Positions 58,389-64,000 of a DNA stretch of 64,000 nt are shown here, piece after piece (position 1 is the stretch's first letter; each line of letters opens with the position of its first letter). The stretch comes from Cercis canadensis (lineage: Eukaryota > Streptophyta > Magnoliopsida > Fabales > Fabaceae): NCBI GenBank assembly GCA_003255065.1, contig QAOA01001066.1, positions 308,900 through 372,899 of the forward strand, given 5' to 3'. The notes below the pieces were generated by a model that had not been told where the DNA came from, did no database searches, and saw only the letters and a list, made by a program, of their open reading frames with translations. Made by a program: the position numbers and the translations under genes.

Positions 58389-58977
58389 TAGTGCTTTAAA
58401 AATCAGTTCCATCAATTTAATCCGTGTCTGGTCTAGATTCTAATTTGATGAAGGAGATTAAACCGTTAGAACAATTAAATTAGTATAAACCGGTGAATCA
58501 ATTTGATTTTACATAATCAAATGGTTTACTAATTTTTTTTCAAAATTGCATCATTTTAAAAAAAAATTAAAAATATTTCACTAAAAAGATTCAAATCCCC
58601 TTTTTTAAGAAAGAGAATAAGAGACTTGAACCATCAAACTAATATTTTTTTTTTGAATGAATTTGTATTATAATTTATTTATTTATATTTAAATTATATA
58701 ATGAATAAATATTAGTCATAAGAAGATTTGAACATTCCTTCAAAGAAAGAGAAAAAAACATTTGTTATTAGGTTAACTTTAATTTTATTAATAAATTTGT
58801 ATAAAAATATATTTATTATAACTTAGAATATATAATAAACACATTAAATATTATATTTATATAAAAATTATATTTATGACGTCAATAATTCAACCATTTG
58901 ATCTAACTAATTGAACCAGTTCAACCAGTACTCTTATTTTAAAACGATTTACTTATCGATCTGATTTTTAAAACATA
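58389..58977. mobile_element. Nonautonomous hAT-like element 2
   Basis: The ends are TAGTGCTTTAAAAATCAG and, mirrored, CTGATTTTTAAAACATA. The 8-bp direct repeat GTTTTAGT flanks the element (58381-58388, 58978-58985). The GAACCAGTTCAACCAGT inner block resembles the subterminal block of hAT-like element 1. The AT-rich interior has no transposase frame. Confidence 0.7.
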
Positions 58978-59477
58978 GTTTTAGTAATGAATTAACTCAT
59001 TAAATTACTCAATTTAACTATAGCTTCACATTAAATATATTACTTTTATTCAAAACTCAAATTTTAAAACTTAATATAATAGAATAGCATAGCCCTTAAA
59101 TTTAATTTATGCATGGGCAAACACATGCAGCAGTGCACACCCCAAAAAGTCCCTAAAAAAGCCGCCCTACGGGGATAGAATAGAGGGAACAAATTCACAC
59201 CCGAAATAGGCCTGGATTAGTTGTTGCAGAGAGTTGTTAGGTCACTCTTCAAATAGCACCCTAAGGAGGAGCTTTCATTAAGAGGAATGTTGTAGCGCTG
59301 CATACTAGTTCTGCTTCACTTGCTCCATCACCATTATTTTAATTTTGTTTTTGGTAAATGCTCCATCACCATCAATATTCAAGGTGAAGGTGAACCAGGA
59401 CGCTATCGCCGGATCTGGGTCTCTGTAGTTTTAGGTTTAGAAAATCGATTCCATTGGATGTGACTAAAAAGACGAGG

Positions 59478-59848
59478 GTTATGCTATTATTTTTTTTTTA
59501 AGGATGATAGTGTTACATCTTTTTTTAGTTGAATGAGATTGGAGAAAATTTAGAATGTAATTTTAATATTATTATAAAAAATTTTAAAAATTGAATATAT
59601 GTCAAAAGGCATAATTTTTTTTATAAAATATAAGAATGTAAAGATATAAAAAAATATGTTAAAAATAAATTTTAAAAAATTATTTTTTTACATGCTTTTT
59701 TTTATATCAAATTGTTCTTACATTTAAAAAAAAATTGTGTATTTTAATACATGTAACTCAAATTTTTAAAATATTTATAATAATATTAAAATTATTAAAT
59801 AAGTTTCACTCGAATACACTCAACTAAAAAGTAATAACATAGTGTTCA
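59478..59848. mobile_element. Palindromic MITE, family M copy 3
   Basis: It starts near GGGTTATGCTATTA and ends near AAAGTAATAACATAGTG. Inner mirrored blocks (TTTTAATATTATTATAAAAA and TTATAATAATATTAAAATTA) match the other M copies. The ends are approximate. Confidence 0.55.
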
Positions 59849-60639
59849 GAGACTAAAAAATTTATAAAAGTATAGAAATTATCTTAAGGGAGACAATTGT
59901 CATTCTTGCCATTCCCAGTTGAAGTTTTTTTTATTCTTGGTTCTATTCCAAGTTGAAGTTACTTGCATTTTGCAAGAGTTTGAGAAAGCAAGGTTGTCGT
60001 TTTGCCACCATCGTAGATAACGTCAAGTCGAATGTTGTGACGTTTCACTATCTCTCGGTCTAATTATAGTATTTCTCTCTTTAATTTTCTGTTAACCCTT
60101 TCACCATGGTAGCCCTAGGCTCAGTTCCATCCGGCATGTCATGTCTCATGTACATACAAATCAAAATCAAAACACTCACACATATATTCAGATGAATCAA
60201 GCGTTTACCCAATGGGGACAACAATATCTAAACAATTTGTGACTATCTCAATAACAATAATAATTAACTAGTCCAATGTAAATAAATTTAGTTAAATCTA
60301 ATCTAAATTGTGACATTTTATAATAATTTTGTGATAAAGTGTGAGAATCTCTGTAATATATAGATAACATTCTATTCTCTCTTTGTTTTAATTAAAAACT
60401 AGGGTCGGTTCCCTTTATGGCTTGTTGGCCGCTGTGTTCTCTCCCAAATCAAATTGCCAAAGAGTTGGGAGAAAGAACCGAAGGATTACTAAAAGGCCAA
60501 GTCTACAATACAAATGGTTAAAAATGAATATCGGTACAAATAGCAATTAATGGTTAAGATTAAGCTACGTGTACATTTTAGATGAAATGACTTAATATTG
60601 ATTATAAATAATTAATTATATTTTGGCCCCATAAAATGT

Positions 60640-60924
60640 ATGTATTTACTTTTATTCTCCTCTCCTAAATTTCTCAACCCGAAGCATCCTAATTTGGGTT
60701 TCGACCCATCTCGTGAAATCAGTAAATTCATGAGCTACAAATCCGAATTAGATCTCTCAATTCAGCAATTGTTGCAACTTGCGAAATCGGCAAAATCTAT
60801 TCTATGTTTGGGCCTCGATGTTGGGGGTGGAACTGGGGGTTTTGCAGCGAGAATGAAGCTCTATAATGTGACGGTGGTGACGACCTATCATCATCTTCCT
60901 CGGCTTCTTCATTATTGTTGGTAA
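60640..60924 (+). pseudogene. Fragment of a plant SAM-dependent methyltransferase-like gene
   Basis: About 65 codons (roughly 60688-60885) carry GFDPSREISKFMSYKSELDL, LLQLAKSAKSI and LCLGLDVGGGTGGFAARM. These contain the glycine-rich SAM-binding motif I of the plant At1g29790-like methyltransferase family, as I recall it. The family protein is several times longer. The similarity stops after VTVVTT and the rest is unrelated. It is a fragment without substrate-binding or C-terminal parts. Confidence 0.65.
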
Positions 60925-61990
60925 CTGGTAAGGTATATCCAGCAATCTCATAAACCAACGGTGCAATTGTTCTCTGCTATTTCAAAGTTAGAATTGAAGC
61001 TTATAATGGGTGAAAAGCATTACCCTTGAGAAGAAATTATAAAAACAGACGAGTTTGATCAGCACGAACACTACCCTTGTAGGCATTAGATGCTTTTCCC
61101 TTGACCAATTCTGGAGAATTTTCTCTCTTTTCTCCAAGCTATAGTACTCGTCGCAGGGCTTGAAAGCGAGACAGGAGCTCATAAGACCTTGAATGCTGGA
61201 TCCATAAATAGACGAAATCAAGCCCCTGTTCAATTTGAAACTTCTACTGGCACATTTGGGCATGAACTTCCTCCGACGAGACCATTTGCTCATCTTCTTT
61301 GAATACTGGAACATATATGGGCTTTTGGAATGGTCACTGTAGCAGCCGATTGACATGCAAGCAGCCACAAGCCATGTGCAGAAAGGAGAGGCCACAGAAG
61401 ATGTCACCATGGAAGACCCAGAAGCTAAAATCAAAAACCCATATCGATGGAGGAAAGGTGAAAAAACTAGCCTTTGACGCTAATCTAGAGCCAGACGGAA
61501 AGGATAACAAGTTTCAGAGAGTGAGGGAACAAATGGGATAAATTTAAATGGGTAGACAAAAGGAGAGAATCTTCAGAACCCAGCATGACCCACCCCCAAT
61601 ATGCAAGACCCGGATGAAATCAAGGGATGTGAAGGGAGAATAGTGATTGCCACTAAGCGAAACAAATTCGAAGTTCGGTGGGCCACGACTTGGAGTTTGG
61701 CGCAAGAAAATACCGAAGACCATGGAACTTGGGTGACAGACGGTGTGGCGGCGACCGAAATTGGGGGCGGAGATGAAGGAGAACCACCGCTCCAGCGATG
61801 GCTTCTGCAAATAAAACACTACAACCAATGGCGTTGCTCATCGTCATTGTTTAGGCGATCGTTGTTGTTGAATTCGTGGAACTGAGATGGTTTGGAAAGC
61901 TGGATTGTTGGTGGAAAGCTGTGAGATGAGGCAGTGAAGGGGGGGCTAATGGAGGTGTTGCCGAAGAGTGCAAAGGAGGAAAAATTCTGG
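60925..61990. other. GC-richer block with gene-like antisense frames
   Basis: Two minus-strand frames, 61434-60988 and 61847-61653, and a plus frame, 61601-61885, stand out in composition from the AT-rich flanks. The first contains [15 protein letters not shown] and [17 protein letters not shown], which look like real protein. The second starts MTMSNAIGCSVLFAEAIAG. I cannot assign either to a family. With the methyltransferase fragment they form a patchwork about 1.3 kb long, suggesting captured or scrambled gene pieces. Confidence 0.4.
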
Positions 61991-62207
61991 GGTCATTGCA
62001 TAATTTTATAAAAATATTAGGTCATATTGTTGTATTTTTTAAAACTGGTTCTTCAAGTAACACTAAACATAATATAGACCATTGAATAAAAATCCAACGC
62101 TCATAAAGAGCCTTTGCACCAGTGCCCATTTTCATCAATGGGTATTATAGATAAACTTGGCTTACCAAAAAATAAAGGAAGCGCTAAACTACCCATTTTT
62201 TTTAGAG

Positions 62208-62878
62208 GGAATAGCGTTTCTTCTACTTTTTGAGTCAGATTTCGGGTGGATTTTAATAAGATTGATAGCGTGATTTTAATTATTATTATAAATATTTTAA
62301 AAAATTAAATTATTTAATATATATTACAATAATTAAATTTTAGTAAAATTTATCAACAACACAATATAAAAAAAATCAAAATGTATACTTAAAAATAATT
62401 ATTACTTGTTGTGATTTTTATATTTTATAAAATATTATATATTTTGACATAATTCAATTTTTTAAAACTTTTATAATAGGTGTTTGTCAAGCTACACCTT
62501 TTTTTTAGAGGGTGTAGCCTACCCACTCTTTTATTAGAGGGTTTTTAGTATGACTGAGAGATCAAATTTGGTATCATTATAAAAAATTTTAAAAATTAAA
62601 TTATACAATATGTGATAGAACATAATTTTTTATAAAATACAATAATAACATGATATAAAAAAATATATTAAATAAAAAATTCAAATTGTGTCAAAAAATA
62701 AAATTTAACACGTTTTTTTATATCGTATTATTCTTATATTTTATAAAAAATTATGTGTTCAATCACGTACTAAAAAACTTAATTTTTTAAATCTTCGTAA
62801 CAATACTAAATATAAATTATTAAGTAAATCCCATCAAAATCCATCTAATTAAATAAGAGAATCATACTACCATTCTAT
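62208..62878. mobile_element. Two adjoining MITE family M copies (4 and 5)
   Basis: The partial copy at about 62208-62480 is followed by a fuller copy at about 62495-62878, which begins GTGTAGCCTACCCACTC...TAGAGGGTTT. Its inner blocks TTTTAAAAATTAAATTATAC and AACTTAATTTTTTAAATCTT mirror one another. It belongs with the copies at 34250, 57267 and 59478. The adjacency suggests insertion of one near the other. Confidence 0.5.
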
Positions 62879-63544
62879 TTGTGGCGATTGTAACATAACA
62901 ATCACTTTTGTAATAATATGAAAATTATTGAATAAGTTGGACAGACCCACTCAACCGAATAGGTAGCATTACCCAGTTAGAGGGTGAAAAAGTGCTCTAG
63001 AGACTTGAACGACCGAAAGTGTAGTAGTTTTCATGGGTTGCGGAGAAAGAAAGAGCCAATTAGAGTACAGATCACTGGCTGCGACCTGTTACTTCGGCCG
63101 TGACAGAATGTGACCAAAAGTCAACTGTCCTTTCTGTTTCTACCTTTATGCCATACTGCTCTTGTTCCTGAGGTGAATTTTTAACTTTCTACTTTCTAGT
63201 ACTTGATCTGGATGGGTGCAGGGAGAGGTGGCAAGCAAAATAAGATTTTTAAAATATTTTAATTTTTTTATTAAATATAATATGATACATTTAAAAAATA
63301 TACAAATATATATACACATATTTTTATAGTATATATGCAAAATAAATTATTATTATTTAAAAATGTTCAAACAAAACAAACAGTAATAAAAAATTAGATA
63401 ATAATTAATTGGTACATTTACTAGAAAAGTGTGTGCATTATTGTATTTATATGTGTTTGTATTATCAATTTTTATTTTAAACATATTTAAATAACATATA
63501 CTATAAATTACAATTAAATAAAAAAAGATAAATAGAGAATCAAA

Positions 63545-63745
63545 ATAGTATTATAGAGGTTTTTTTTTTTAGATATTTTTTGTATTTATGTAATATATTA
63601 TATTATATAAGAATAATTAATTTATAAAAATATATATATTTAAATTAACTCTTTTTAAATTTGTTTAAGAAAATAAAATAAATTATATTTTATATTCAAT
63701 AAAATATAAAACTTGCATAAACTTATCATATTATGGTATAAAGTG
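63545..63745 (-). repeat. MITE family N copy, inverted
   Basis: Mirror image of the family consensus: TATTTATGTAATATATTATA, AATTTGTTTAAGAAAATAAA and TTCAATAAAATATAAAA blocks in reverse order. Noncoding. Confidence 0.55.
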
Positions 63746-63921
63746 AATTTTTTTAATAATATAGTTTTGTAAAGTATTTTCATATATACGACAATTTTAG
63801 AACAATTTATACATCTATTGTAGTTTTTTTTGTTAATAGTATTTTGGTTACAGCAAAACAAAATTGGTGAGGTCTACATTGTCGCATTTTAGCATTTAAG
63901 CACCTATAGAGTGCCGCATAG

Positions 63922-64000
63922 TAGGGGTGTTCATCGGTCGGATTCGGTCGGATTTGATCACCTTCCTCATCCGACCGAATGTCATCGGGTTGGAAAAATC
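63922..64000 (+). mobile_element. Possible left end of a hAT-type element cut by the window edge
   Basis: TAGGGGTGTTCATCGGTCGG followed by repeated TCGGTCGGATT words resembles the TA/CAGGGGTG ends with palindromic subterminal repeats of plant hAT transposons. The other end would lie outside the window, so no target duplication can be checked. Confidence 0.4.

Overview
The window is nuclear DNA from a flowering plant, almost certainly a eudicot: AT-rich intergenic DNA, GT-AG introns, gene families restricted to plants (HIPP, SOSEKI, fasciclin-like AGP, NEN exonuclease) and many plant transposons. I cannot name the species from sequence alone. Two single N positions (19252, 20971) lie in poly-T runs. 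All gene models were built by hand, by reading splice sites and checking codon phase across every junction.

Layout. 5160-5740 (+) HIPP23-like metallochaperone; 8116-10225 (-) lumenal immunophilin FKBP16-2/PNSL4; 12377-13699 (+) fasciclin-like arabinogalactan protein; 16298-18484 (-) L-ascorbate oxidase, followed by rearranged copies of its 5' end and upstream DNA; 22538-23668 (+) TRAPPC12-like TPR protein; 31510-32610 (+) NEN4-like DEDDh exonuclease; 33868-38354 (-) intact 12-exon group-2 sulfate transporter; 45642-52922 (-) a second, broken sulfate transporter whose 3' end is present twice, on either side of a truncated Copia retrotransposon; 54933-56700 (-) SOSEKI polarity protein; 60.6-61.9 kb, gene fragments. 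From memory of Arabidopsis, HIPP23, FKBP16-2, NEN4, TRAPPC12 and an ascorbate oxidase cluster at At4g39700-39830, and SULTR2;1 and a SOSEKI gene lie close together at At5g10150-10180, so much of the gene order looks ancestral rather than functional.

The most unusual content is mobile DNA. One set of foldback elements (A-G, with D2 nested inside D) has long terminal inverted repeats starting GGCAATTTGAC or GGCACTTTGAC, and in six of the eight a readable 9-10 bp target-site duplication with at most one mismatch, as in Mutator-like elements. None has a transposase frame. Their cores are mirror-image arrays of short motifs (GCGTGTTC-type or GTCACGGTTT-type), and D2 carries a piece of an exon from an unidentified coiled-coil gene. 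Two hAT-like nonautonomous elements (8 bp target duplications) and several palindromic MITE families add to this. The sulfate transporter/Copia locus records a stepwise rearrangement readable to the base: Copia insertion into intron 8, then a crossover between its interior and the 3' flank of an insertion-free copy.
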